Shown: piece after piece, positions 45,111 to 55,614 of the stretch | How the letters are laid out: every line of letters begins with the position of its first letter | How positions within the stretch are numbered: position 1 is the stretch's first letter | Origin: Panax quinquefolius | Taxonomy: Eukaryota > Streptophyta > Magnoliopsida > Apiales > Araliaceae | Length of the DNA: 64,000 bases | Assembly: GCA_020205615.1 (NCBI GenBank) | Contig: CM035160.1 | Span: 123,843,605 to 123,907,604 of the forward strand | Direction of reading: 5' to 3' | Notes under the pieces: generated by a model | The model's database searches: none | Seen by the model: only the letters and a program-made list of their open reading frames with translations | Told to the model about the DNA's origin: nothing | Position numbers and translations under genes: made by a program

Positions 45111-46436
45111 AAATTGCTTTAGAACACCAAAGCGTAAAATTTAATATAATATTAATATATAAATAAATTTTCTTATGCCCACTTTGAATCCTCTAGCTTC
45201 ATCACTTTGCACATGTTTCATGAGGCCCACAAGTGTAAAAAAAAAACGTTTTTCCTATTTTAAATATTTTAAACTTCCAAAATCAATTATTTGAGCTTGA
45301 AACTTCAATAATTCATAATAAATAGCCCTTTTATCAGAAAATTCGAATCATGCGAGTTTTTATAGGAAATTCAATTCTCTACAACTTTGCGTAAGAAAGT
45401 TTTTCCGAATTCCAAATGTAAATTGACCAAAATCCACAACCAGGCGATTTTACAAGTTATAATCAAATTTCAACCGAATAAATGGGGTCCACCGACATGT
45501 TTAACATGTTTTAAACATTTATTACAACAAAATACTCTTCCTCCTCATATACTCATATATCCCACATTCGTTGTAAAATATCACCATTATTATATTATTA
45601 AAATATAATAATATATTTAAATGAATTATTTTATCGTAAAAAGATAAAATTTCAATTTTCAACAATTGTCACATTAAAAATTTTCTCCATCTATATCCAC
45701 ATAAAATTAATATTTTCCTCATCATATGAATCAATAATTAATTATTCATAAATAATATTACGAGAATCACAATATTGACTACCAAAAGGTTCCCGAAAGA
45801 GGGGCTTTCGATAAGAATTTTTCTTCTTCAAGCGCAATTGATTAGGTGACCAAACCTCTCCTTTGATGAACTTTCTAGACATTGCCAATAATGTTATCTA
45901 ATAATATTATTCAGATAATATGAATTATTGCTTCGATAATAAAAATACTACCGTAATGACAATTATTGAAACAACAAAAAATATAAAATATCAACGCAAA
46001 GAATTATTAAATCAATAAAATACTGAACAGTAATTACTATAACCATTATTGAGTAGTGCCTTCTTACGTAAGAATCAATAATTGGTGCAATACCGTGTGC
46101 TACTGTGTTTTAACCACCGAGTATTTTAACAGTATTAACGGTAACAACTACGCCGTTATTTTTAAACAACTTATATTTGTCATTTTCTTCATCCAATCAT
46201 TTTCCGTTATGGGGCCCACAAAAGACTGCGCCGTCGTACGAATATTCCCCGACGGCAAGAATATTCCACGACCAAACGAATATTCCCCGACAACAATGAA
46301 TATTTTATAACCACTTGCTTATTTTGAAATATTGCGTATTTTACCCATAACTATCCATATTAATCAAATCAACCCTTACTATTTCAAAATAATAAATAGA
46401 GAAAATTAAATTTCATTAATAATTTGGGGTCTTACA

Positions 46437-46455
46437 ACCTCCCCTCCTTATGAAA
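46437..46455 (-). promoter_or_regulatory. Polypurine tract of F
   Basis: The minus strand is purine-rich (CATAAGGAGGGGAGGT) next to the LTR start. It is the same as in G (1083-1101) and contains the pol stop codon. Confidence 0.85.
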
Positions 46456-47720
46456 TTTCATCCTCGAAATTGAAGTACGTGCCTGGTGTTTCGAAAAGGT
46501 GAGGATACCTCGCTTTCATTTCCGATTCCAATTCCCAGGTCATTTCCTCTATAGCATGATTCCTCCATAGAACTTTAACTTGTGGTATGACCTTTCTTAG
46601 CGTAGGGACATGTTCCTTCCTATCCAAGATCTTGACAGTACCTCCTCATCGTTAAGTCTTCTACTATCTCGTCTGGTTCTAACTCTATAACATGGTTCGG
46701 TCTTTCACATATTTACTGAAATGCGAGATCGTGAAACACATTATGAACACGAGACATACTTTGAGGTAACGCAAAGTCTATAGGCTATATTTCCTACTTC
46801 GGTCAAGAATTTTAAATGGACCAATAAATCGTCGATTGAGTTTTCCTCTCTTCCCAAATCTTGTAACTCCTTCCATGGAGCAACTCATGACAATATATGA
46901 TCCCCATACTAAATTCCACGTCCTTTCAATGAAGATCCGCATAACTCTTTTGTCGATCTTGTGCCGTTTTGTATCGTTGTCGAATCATTTGGATCTTTTC
47001 GGTGAGTCATACATACTAACTCTCGGGTCCCAACAATGTTGCTTCACCCACCTCATCCCAACATATTGGAGAACGACATTTTCGTCCATATAATGCTTGA
47101 ATGGAGCCACACCTATACTTGCACGATAAGCATTTGTTGTAGGAGAATTCCACCAATGGTAAATACTTATCCCAAATGCCCTTGAAGTCTAGGACACAGA
47201 GTCATAATAGATCTTCAAGAGTTTGAATAGTCCTCTCTGATTGTTCGTCCGTTTGGGGATGGTATGCCGAACTAAATCGCAAATCCGTGCCCATAGCTTT
47301 TTGCAAGCTAACCCAAAATCTTGAAGTGAATCTTGGGTCACGATCCGAAACTATGGATACTGGCATGCCATGCAACCTCACAATCTCATTCACGTACATA
47401 CTAGTAAGACGTTCAAGGAAATAAGTCTCCCGTATCGGCAAGAAATGAGCAGACTTGGTTAATCTATCAACAATAACCCAAATAGCATTGATGCCTTGAG
47501 AAACCATAGGAAGACCCATAACGAAATCCATGGTAATGTGTTCCCACTTCCATTTCGGAATCTCAAGTGGTTGCAACGGACCCTTAGGTACTAGATGCTC
47601 CGCCTTTACACGTTGGCAAGTTAAACACATCGAGATAAACTTTGCAATCTCTCTCTTCATATTGTTCCACCAAAATGTATGTCAAGATCACGATACATTT
47701 TAGTACTTCCGAGATGGATT
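46449..47720 (-). pseudogene. Integrase with chromodomain (F)
   Basis: The open block 47202-47660 covers [33 protein letters not shown] with the first catalytic Asp, [28 protein letters not shown] with the second Asp, and [20 protein letters not shown] with the Glu. All three catalytic acids are readable, the best integrase core of this family here. In the zinc finger one Cys is Met (ISMCLTC keeps the CxxC). The C-terminal domain and chromodomain (46460-47100) are broken by indels, but AIEEMTWELE keeps the Trp lost in G. Confidence 0.88.
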
Positions 47721-48330
47721 GCAAATAGTGTATTGTGTGCCTCCATCATAATCTTGTACTTCAAATCGTAGTCATTAGGCACACAAAGTCTAGAGTGGAC
47801 TCAAGTATTCCTTCTTCAACAATTCTCGCTTTGAATAGCTCCTTCTTGTACTTTCTTCTTCATACGCATCGCATCAGCTCCGGGTTACGTGTGCTGGCGA
47901 GCAACCTTAACTTTTCTATTAAAGTTGGCTCTATACGTATACTTGACATCATCGCACTCATTCCCGCATATGATCTTCTACTCAACGCATCACCTACCAC
48001 GTTAAACTTTTCGGGATGGTATTGAATAGTGTGGTCATAGTCTTTCAATAACTTTCGAGCCAACGTCATTGCCAGATATTGAGTTCTTTTTGAGTGAAGA
48101 AATATTTAAGGCTTTTATGGTGCGAATATATCTCCACTTTCTCCCAATATAGATAGTGCCTCCATATCTTTAGCGCAAAAATGACTGCTGCCAACTCTAG
48201 ATCATGAGTAGGATAATTCCTCTCATACTCTTTAAGTTATCGCGAGGCATAGGCTATGACTTTCCCCACGTTGCATGAGAACACATCCTAACCCTTTGCT
48301 CGAAGCATCATTGTGAGATAACAAATCCAT
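47721..48330 (-). pseudogene. RNase H and RH-IN linker (F)
   Basis: [20 protein letters not shown] followed by [13 protein letters not shown] (47860-48069) is the C-terminal RNase H part. The KSLKYFF and YASRQL regions (48070-48290) exist only in shifted frames. The linker to integrase carries several indels. Domain order agrees with G and B1. Confidence 0.83.
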
Positions 48331-49151
48331 CCGAACCAGATGGTATTGTTAGAATAGGTGCCAAAATAAGTCTCCTCTTAAGCTCTTGGAAACTCTTCTC
48401 GCATTCTTCGTTCCAAATGAATTTTGTATCCTTTCGAGTTAGCTGAGTTAATGGAGTAGCGATTCGAGAAAACCCTTCCATGAATCTCTGATAATAACCA
48501 GCTAAGCCCAAAAAGCTACGTACTTCAGTCACCGACTTTGGTTGCTCCCAACTTTGTATTGCTTCAATCTTCGCTGGATCAACAGATACTCCATGTTTCG
48601 ACACCACGTGCCCAAGGAATGCTACTTCCTCAAGCCAGAACTCGCATTTCTTCAATTTGGCATTTAGTTTGTTTTCACGAAGCCTTTGGAGTACCGACTT
48701 TTCAAATGGTGCTCATGATCTTCACGACTTTTGGAATATATGAGGATGTCATCAATAAAAAGAACAACGAATTGATCCAAATATTCCTTGAATACTCGAT
48801 TCATCATATCCATGAAAGCCGCGATGAGCATTAGTCGGTCGAAAGACATGAATAAGAATTCATAATGCCCGTCTCCCAGGAGTTCTAAAGGCGCCTTTGG
48901 AATATCCTCGGTTCTAATCTTGGTGATGATATCCGAATCGAAGATCGATTTTTGAAAAGAATTGTGCCTTGCAATCGGTCAAACAAGTCATCAATACGAG
49001 GTAGAGGATACCTATTCTTGATGGTGACATGGTTCAATTCCAGATAGTCAATACAAAGTCGCATACTTAGTCTTTCTTCTTTACTTAATAAAACAGAGCA
49101 CCCCCAAGGAGATGTACTAGGGCGAGATGAAACCGATGTCCAACAATTCAC
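48308..49151 (-). pseudogene. Reverse transcriptase (F)
   Basis: Three open pieces in different frames. 48885-49151 has [20 protein letters not shown] and [12 protein letters not shown]. 48664-48849 has [16 protein letters not shown] and [12 protein letters not shown] with FIDD. 48308-48655 has [18 protein letters not shown] and [18 protein letters not shown]. The segment with KIDLHSGYH is disrupted by indels near 48930-48960. Confidence 0.88.
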
Positions 49152-49860
49152 GTAGTTGGACCTTTAACTCTGAAGTTCAATAGGAGCCATTCGATATGGG
49201 GTTTTAGAAATGGGCTTTGTACGGGTTCAAGATCAATAAAGAATTCAACTTTACGTTACGGGGTAGGCCGGAAGTTCTTGAAAATACGTCGGAAAGTCAA
49301 TAACAACGGAATATTATTCAAATTTGACGTGTCTTTATTCAAATCCAAAACATGGGCTAAGAAAGCTTGACATCCGTTTTTCAATAAGCGAATAGCTTTA
49401 TGATTAGATATGATGATGATTGATTTGAATGGTTTAGTTGTTGAATTAAATACAACAGTTGTTTAGGAATATGAAAGCTAACAACCTTACGAAAATAATC
49501 AATTTTGGCATGATGTGTAGTTAACCAATCAATCCCTAAAATCACATCAAAAGCAAGTATCTTTAAAGAGATAAGGTCAACGTAAGTAAGGTGATGGTGC
49601 CAACTTGAATCAAACAAGATTTATAAACAATTGGATGTGATGAAAGTTTCTCCTAACGGAGTTTCCACAGATAGGTCAAAGTTTAATTTTTCTTTGAGTC
49701 AAATTTAAACATTGAGCACAAGTAAGAGAGATAAATGAATGGGTAGCACCCATGATCAAGTAAGGTATAAATTTCGCAAAATTTTATAAATAGCTTACCC
49801 GTGATCACCTCGTTTGGATTCCTCGCATTTTGACCACCACAACAAACGCTCTTCCGAGAA
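49152..49860 (-). pseudogene. Protease and protease-RT linker (F)
   Basis: SLKILAFDVILGIDWLTTHH and AKIDYFRKVVSFHIPKQ (49381-49617) match the C-terminal half of the B1 protease. The active-site half (49620-49790) is broken by indels and no DTG/DSG can be read with confidence. The linker (49152-49370) shows the IKIDLEP-like region out of frame. Confidence 0.8.
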
Positions 49861-51019
49861 TCGTTGACTTTGACTTTTTTCGGGGATGATCTTTTGAGTC
49901 ACCATCCTCGCCGAACTAGGTTTCGCTCTGCACAATCTCGAGCGATATGTCCTTCCTTTCCACAATTATAGCATACCTTGAATCATTGTGGGCGGTTTGA
50001 CCGATATGTCCCTCTTCCCGCATTTATAGCATATAGCATGGTGGTCGTTCTCCTCCCTTAGAACCCGATTCTTCACCGTGCGTAGACTTGTCGTCTTCAC
50101 ATGGTCGTTGTTAAATCACCTTTTTAAAATCTCCTCCCACTCGCTTCTTCTATTTTCATGGCCATGATTACCACCAGAGTGGTCACCATTTTGTCCGTCT
50201 TTTTTCTTTCTCCGTTGGTTATCGTTGTTTTGTTGACTACCATCTCCTAGATGATCCTAGTTGTGGTCCCTCAGTTGGCCGTACTCGTTATCTCGCTCTA
50301 ATAATTGAGCCTCATTTACAACATCTGAATAGAGAAAAATTTATGAGAAATGAGATCTTGGCGTATCTTTGTTTCAAACCTCTAAGAAACATCCGCGTCA
50401 TACTTTCCTCATTCTCCACCAAATGAGGTGCAAACCGGATAACTCTCGCAAACGTTGCCTCGCGTCGCAGAGACACCGTCGTGTTGTTCTGCTCGGTCTA
50501 ATAAACTCCACTTCCTTCATATACGAACACTTTCGTGAAAGTATTTGCCATTAAATAGTTTCAAACGTCTCCCAAGACATCTTTGAAAAGTTGGTGGATG
50601 GGTACGCTTCACGACTCCCACCAAGAGTGCGCCTTCGCCACGGAACATAAAAGGTGGCGAATGGAACCTTCTGTTCTCCGTGCATCCCAAGACATCGAAT
50701 ATCTTGGTAATTTGCTTGACCCATGTTTCCGCCGTGATCGGATCGGCTTTCCCTTAAATTCGTGGTCCCAACTCTTTGAATCGCTTGGTTGTGACAACCC
50801 ATGAATTGCTATCATTTCCTCCTCAGTATTTTGAACACGAGTCTCCTCGTCGATTTTTGCATGAACTGCAAAAGCTTCTAAACATCCCCTCGTTCATCAT
50901 CTGCTTTCAATGGTGTTGTTCACAGGGAGGAACATTGCCACTGTTGCACGTTCTCCTCGTTGGTGAGTACAGTGTGTCTCCATGGTCTCATTTCCATTGT
51001 TAATATTCTCGATCGACAT
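49861..51019 (-). pseudogene. gag with zinc knuckles (F)
   Basis: The probable start ATG is at 51017-51019 (MSIENINNGNETMET), aligned with the gag starts of B0 and B1. Capsid segments are scattered over several frames between 50180 and 50970. Knuckle sequences lie near 49920-50040 (CYNCGKEGH-like). No frame longer than about 85 codons survives. The coding content is clear only by comparison with B1. Confidence 0.78.
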
Positions 51020-51195
51020 TCTCAAATCATCGTCATAAAATAAGGGTTAATTAAGGAAATCAATATATCACATAATATCCCTATATATCGACCAACTAAC
51101 AAATAAGCTTAGGTAGGTAGGACACACTAGCGAATGATTTACTCGCTCTCTCCCTCCTAGTTCTATTCCCCGATCTCCGCCAGAGATCATATCCC

Positions 51196-51210
51196 TAAGC
51201 TCGATACCAA
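51196..51210 (-). promoter_or_regulatory. Primer binding site of F (tRNA-Met type)
   Basis: The minus strand reads TTGGTATCGAGCTTA next to the 5' LTR. It corresponds to TTGGTATCAAATCTT in B0. Confidence 0.78.
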
Positions 51211-51211
51211 C

Positions 51212-52764
51212 CGTGGCCCCCAAAATAGGTATACATCACCCATTCCGAGTTGTCAATACATGGTACGTAAACAACTACAACTTTATTATTACAACAAGAA
51301 AAGCTGTGAGTTTGAATACAAATATTATCTTTTAGACAATATCTATACCCAAATAAATCCTCATCACATTTATTGATACATTATTTTACAAAATGGTGAG
51401 GACTACTAAACAACTCTCTCTAGAACCTTCATTCCATACCCGATTCGCACTTCGCTATATTCTCGCCTCCTGAGAGAAGAAAAATGGAACAAAAAGGAAA
51501 AGGGTGAGCTCAACTAGCCCGAAGAAAGAATATTATGACTAAGATAATATACAAAAATTATCATTAGTCTTCAACAGGAAAAAATCTAATAGAATACAAT
51601 AGACAACAAGTTTTTAAATCAATATTCATGCAATGAAATAATAATTCATTAGAAGAGTTAAGTAGAGAATGCAAACTACTATCTTCTATGTATGAATTTA
51701 AAAGTTCATCGTCTATCTTTTATCCTGTAACATCAATCAATATACATCTGGAATCAAATATTCATCTTTTGCACTACTGAGCCAAAGATATTCATCGAGT
51801 TAGTCATGTTCATCTAAACACTGCTCATCTTTGCACTACGGGCCAAAGATATTCATCGAAAATCATTCATCTTTGACTACGGGGCCAAAGATATTCAATA
51901 ATATCATCATTTAAGACCGAGGATGATGAAAATATTTTAAAGAAACGAATCCAAGAAACAAAATGACAAGGATTAAGGATTAAGGATTCGTACTTTGTTT
52001 TATCCATATCCAAAAATACCTCAAAAATAATCATAGTGGTGTAAAATTCAAGAATGATCAAAACATGGATACAATCAAAGCTAGTATCCACAATAGATAT
52101 TTTAGACGAAAAGGAAAATTTTCATTTTTCGATGAATAGTGTCGTATTCGTGAATAGTACCGTATACGTGAATAGTGCCGTATACGTGAATAGTAACTCC
52201 AACACCAAAAGTTCCAAATTTGATAAAAACTTCAGATCAATATTTCAGTATAATGATATTGAAGAAATAATATCATTACAAAAAATAATAATATCCCTTA
52301 CTTCGAAAGATTAGTACTTCTAAATTTGAAACACCTGGATATAGGCTATGACTTGAACTTGCAATTACTAGTATAGCAATACTCAAAGTATACTAAAAAT
52401 ACTCACAAGAATATACTCGATAATGTGTTTTAACCACCAGGTATTTTAACAAGATAATACTGAGAATAACTACTACAAGTTATTTTTAAACAACTTATAT
52501 TTGTCGCTTTCTTCATCCAATCGCTTTACATTATGGGGCCCCATTAAAGATCGTGTCGTCGTCTTTAATATTCCCAACAAAAAAGAATATTCCACGACTA
52601 AACGAATATTCCCCACAACAATGAATATTTTATAACCACTTGCTTATTTTAAAATATTGCGTATTTTACCCATAACTATCCACATTAATCAAATCAACCC
52701 TAACTATTTCAAAATAATAAATAGAGAAAATTAAATTTCATTAATAATAAGTTGGGGTCTTACA
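51212..52764 (-). repeat. 5' LTR of F, internally deleted (about 1.55 kb)
   Basis: It matches 43839-45040 and 46105-46436 of the other LTR, with about 1.05 kb missing at a junction near 52432. The lost part holds the TATA box and U3 block. The first bases are altered (CGTGGCCCCC instead of TGACGCCCCC). The tandem hairpins are kept at about 51771-51898. Confidence 0.88.
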
Positions 52765-52980
52765 AATGTACTTTCTGTCCAATAGTTCCTGTAGCTGAAC
52801 CATTAGTTCTTTCATTTCCACAGGCGCCAAACGGTACGGTGCCCTTGAGACTGGTGCCGCTCCTGGCACAATGTCTATCACAAATTCAATCTCCATATCC
52901 GGCAGTAAACCCGGTAACTCACTTAGAAATACATCCATGAATTCGTTTACTATAGGTATTTGTTCCATGGTTGCTCCCAC
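52765..52980 (-). pseudogene. Reverse transcriptase N-terminus of C1, upstream of F
   Basis: It reads IPIVNEFMDVFLSELPGLLP, PDMEIEFVIDIVPGAAPVSR and RAPYRLAPVEMKELMVQLQE, then LLDRKYI, where F interrupts. This is the standard entry to chromovirus RT and continues at 43838. Confidence 0.9.
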
Positions 52981-53500
52981 TCTCTGGGTATCAACAACAT
53001 GGCATAGATAACATACACATCCCTTCCTTAAAAGTTTTCTAGTTTATGTCATCGTAAGGCAACACGAACGTCCCGGCGATTTATTACCATAAAATATTAT
53101 AGGGGGTTGCTTCAACGTCCTGATGCTCACACATTTCTTTTGGCAATCTATAATTTCTCCATGGTTAATCAACCAATCCATTCCGAGAATTACGTCGAAT
53201 TCTCCTAACTTTATCGGTATTAAATCTATCGATAACTTACAACCATGTACATCTACGCAACAACTCTCTTGAATATCATCAACATGAATTATCTCTTCAT
53301 TTGCTACCTAAATATTCAAAGGTATAGGCAATTTTCCGGGAAATAATTCTAGTCGTCTAACAAAACCACATGTTACTACATCCCCTGATGCCACCGCATC
53401 TTGGACCGTCATATAATAAGTGCGGGCCATTAATTTACCCAGCTGAGCTGGACCACTAATAGGAAACTTACCGCTATTAGTTCCCTTATTTCCTTTTGTT
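52981..53500 (-). pseudogene. Protease of C1 with the active-site loop deleted
   Basis: The sequence is nearly identical to C0 (35052-35526), but near 53369-53376 it lacks 72 bases that in C0 (35356-35427) encode the residues around LFDSGAT. The lost segment lies between two ACATGCT repeats, so the loss fits slippage or repair between them. It is in frame (24 codons). The remaining protease, with no catalytic Asp, cannot be active. The first ~70 bases form the linker to RT. Confidence 0.88.
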
Positions 53501-54504
53501 CCCTTCTTCGGGAAGTTCTTCGCTATGTGGTCAGTTGATCCACATACAAAACATCCGTGATTTTTCTTCGGATTTGGACAGTTAGGCGAAATGTGCCCTT
53601 CCTATCCATAATTATAATATACTGCCTTTCCTTTGAGATAGACTCCTAAGTGAGTCTTCCCGCAAGTTTTACAGGCCTCCATCCTCCTCTTAGAATCCCC
53701 TTGTTTTACTCCGGTATTCCCAGAGTTAAAGCCCTTCCTCTTTTGACCCTTGCCACCTCCACTGACTCCTTCGGTCTTGATCCCTCCATCAACCTTGCCC
53801 TTGTTTTTCTTATCCTTGTGGTACTGGCTGAGAGCCTCATTCCGACCTTTGACAATTATTGCCTTTTCTAATATGGTTCCAAAGGAAGTACTTTGGAACA
53901 CAGAGATTTGGCTATAGAGCCAGGGTTTCAAGCTCTGCTCGAATCTTCTAGCCTTTCTCACTTCAGTGTCCACTTGATGTGGAGCAAATCGTGCCAGTTC
54001 ATTAAACTTGGCAGCATACTGAGGAACTGTCATATCCCCTTGTTTCAATTCAAGAAACCTCATTTCCATCCTCCCTTGCATATTCGTGGGAAAATAGTTC
54101 TCAAAGAAAATCTCCTTGAACCTCTCCCACATTAGGTTTCCTATATCGGCCCTAGCCTGGTTTGCCTCCCACCAGAAGTTGGCCTCTCTTTTCATCAAAT
54201 AGGTTAGAAAGGCAACCTTTTGACCCTCCTCAACATTTGCTATTACAAATGCTTTCTCGATTTCTTTTACCCAAGTCTAGGCTTCTATAGGGTCCGTAGT
54301 TCCTTTGAGCTCTGATGGACCTACACTTTTAAAATCCTTAAAAGTAGTATCTCGTACTACTCCAGGAATCACGGGTACATTAGCCCCTGTTCTATTAAAT
54401 GCAGCCATTAAAAGATTAACGAACTCCTGCATTGGATTAACCGGACCACCCTCCGGTTGGTTAACATTAGTTCCTTGATTTTGTTGTCTCCTCCTTGGCG
54501 GCAT
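53501..54504 (-). pseudogene. gag of C1
   Basis: ATG at 54502-54504 begins MPPRRRQQNQGTNVNQPEGG. TAG at 54277-54279 interrupts it. The block 53602-54198 is the best capsid in the window: ANFWWEANQARADIGNLMWE, RFKEIFFENYFP, RFLELKQGDMTVPQYAAKFN, ARFAPHQVDTEVRKARRFEQ, then a Lys/Gly-rich linker and CKTCGKTHLGVYLKGKAV. The first knuckle has Cys to Tyr changes (YYNYG) followed by TAG (53602-53604). In the second the last Cys is Phe. RNA binding would be lost. Confidence 0.9.
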
Positions 54505-54813
54505 TTTGCTGTTAAGAAAACAACACATCATTATTACTTTATTCTTGTTAGTTTGTGATTATTTGTAATAACATAAAACTCATACTCATTACTCAATATA
54601 TTCTATAAAAAGACTTATATTGATTCATAACTTGTAGTATAACACTACATTGTTTACATTACTCAGCCTTAGCTGATTACATTACCATCCCGCAATTACT
54701 TTCCAAAAATTGGGATTTACAAAAGACTACCCTTTGTTATACAAAAGAGGGTTTTACGTCACTACTAGATACATAATATTTACATATCTAAACTACTCTA
54801 GCTATTGCTAGAT
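54505..54813 (-). other. Region between leader ORF and gag in C1
   Basis: Nearly identical to 36568-36875. No coding sequence seen. Confidence 0.6.
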
Positions 54814-55432
54814 TACATCTAACGTAGGGCATTCTCAAAATCTTTGCTAGCCAGACCGGCAATAACATCTCTACTAATAGTGTGTCGGGTTTGTCCTATT
54901 TCTACCGGATACCCAGCTACTTGCTGCTGAAAATCCACATGTGAACTCCTATTTATATAGGACATCCTCTCCAACTTCCGCTGTTTAGTCTTTAACTCCT
55001 GCTTGAGCTCAAAGACTTCACCTTTCAGATCTCAGACCTTGTCCTTAGCTAGAATTCTATCATCGTGCTCCTCTTCCCACATTCCCTCCATGCTAGTCTT
55101 GTCCTCACGGACAGCTTGGAGTTCTTTTTCGACTCCTTAACCTCCCAGCGGAATGGACATTCCTATCCAATCTTGACATAAACAAAGGTCTTCATCGATT
55201 CCACCGTAGACAATTCATCTATAGGTGGAACCTGGTCAAAGGACATCACGTCCACCTCCTCCTCTACCATGCCATCAAATATAGACATGTAGTCTAAATC
55301 GTCCGAGTCTCCAGACTTGATTGTCACCACCTCTAGTTCTACTGCTACGGGATTTGGTAGTATCTCTACCCGATTAATCAAATTCTCGCTCACTACATGT
55401 ATATCTCTATACATATCATTTTCTCCTGACAT
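54814..55432 (-). pseudogene. Extra ORF between PBS and gag (C1)
   Basis: Second copy of the leader ORF at 36876-37496. It starts at the same ATG (55430-55432) and is identical for about the first 80 codons. A cluster of indels near 55130-55190 breaks the frame. The TGA at 55032-55034 is shared with C0, and an additional TAG occurs three codons before the end. The shared TGA means this copy and C0 descend from an already mutated ORF. Confidence 0.7.
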
Positions 55433-55596
55433 CTACAATAAAACAATATAGTTTGATTAGTACACGTCAGTAAAATAATACAAATACATAACATAATATA
55501 ATGCATTTTTATAGGGTTACTTTCCATCTTTTACTTCTTTAGTCTTTCTTAAGGTTATGACTTAAGGTTCTACTTTCCCCCTTAAGTTTTATAACC

Positions 55597-55612
55597 TAGG
55601 CTTTGATACCAA
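55597..55612 (-). promoter_or_regulatory. Primer binding site of C1 (tRNA-Met type)
   Basis: The minus strand reads TTGGTATCAAAGCCTA two bases from the right LTR, identical to C0. Confidence 0.82.
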
Positions 55613-55614
55613 CT

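Larger units (their letters stand above)
43839..46436 (-). repeat. 3' LTR of F (2598 bases)
   Basis: The plus strand runs TGTGACGCCCCC to GGGGTCTTACA. It includes tandem hairpins (44389-44523), GTATACGTGAATAGTGCC-type short repeats (about 44760-44824), a TATA box (45101-45110, minus strand) and the conserved U3 block (about 45778-45875). It is the most complete LTR of the B0/F type in the window. Confidence 0.92.
43839..52764 (-). mobile_element. Ty3 chromovirus copy F, nested in C1
   Basis: A full-length element: 3' LTR (43839-46436), polypurine tract, pol, gag, PBS, 5' LTR (51212-52764, internally deleted). It is the same family as G, B0 and B1. The 5-bp duplication is AATGT. Its coding region is dense in 1-3 base indels compared with G and B1. 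That means either heavy decay or base-calling noise in this stretch. Confidence 0.92.

Noticed and set aside
54000..55000. C0 as an independent second insertion next to C1
   Set aside because: No target-site duplication separates them, they share the middle LTR and the same nonsense codons; one array explains this more simply.
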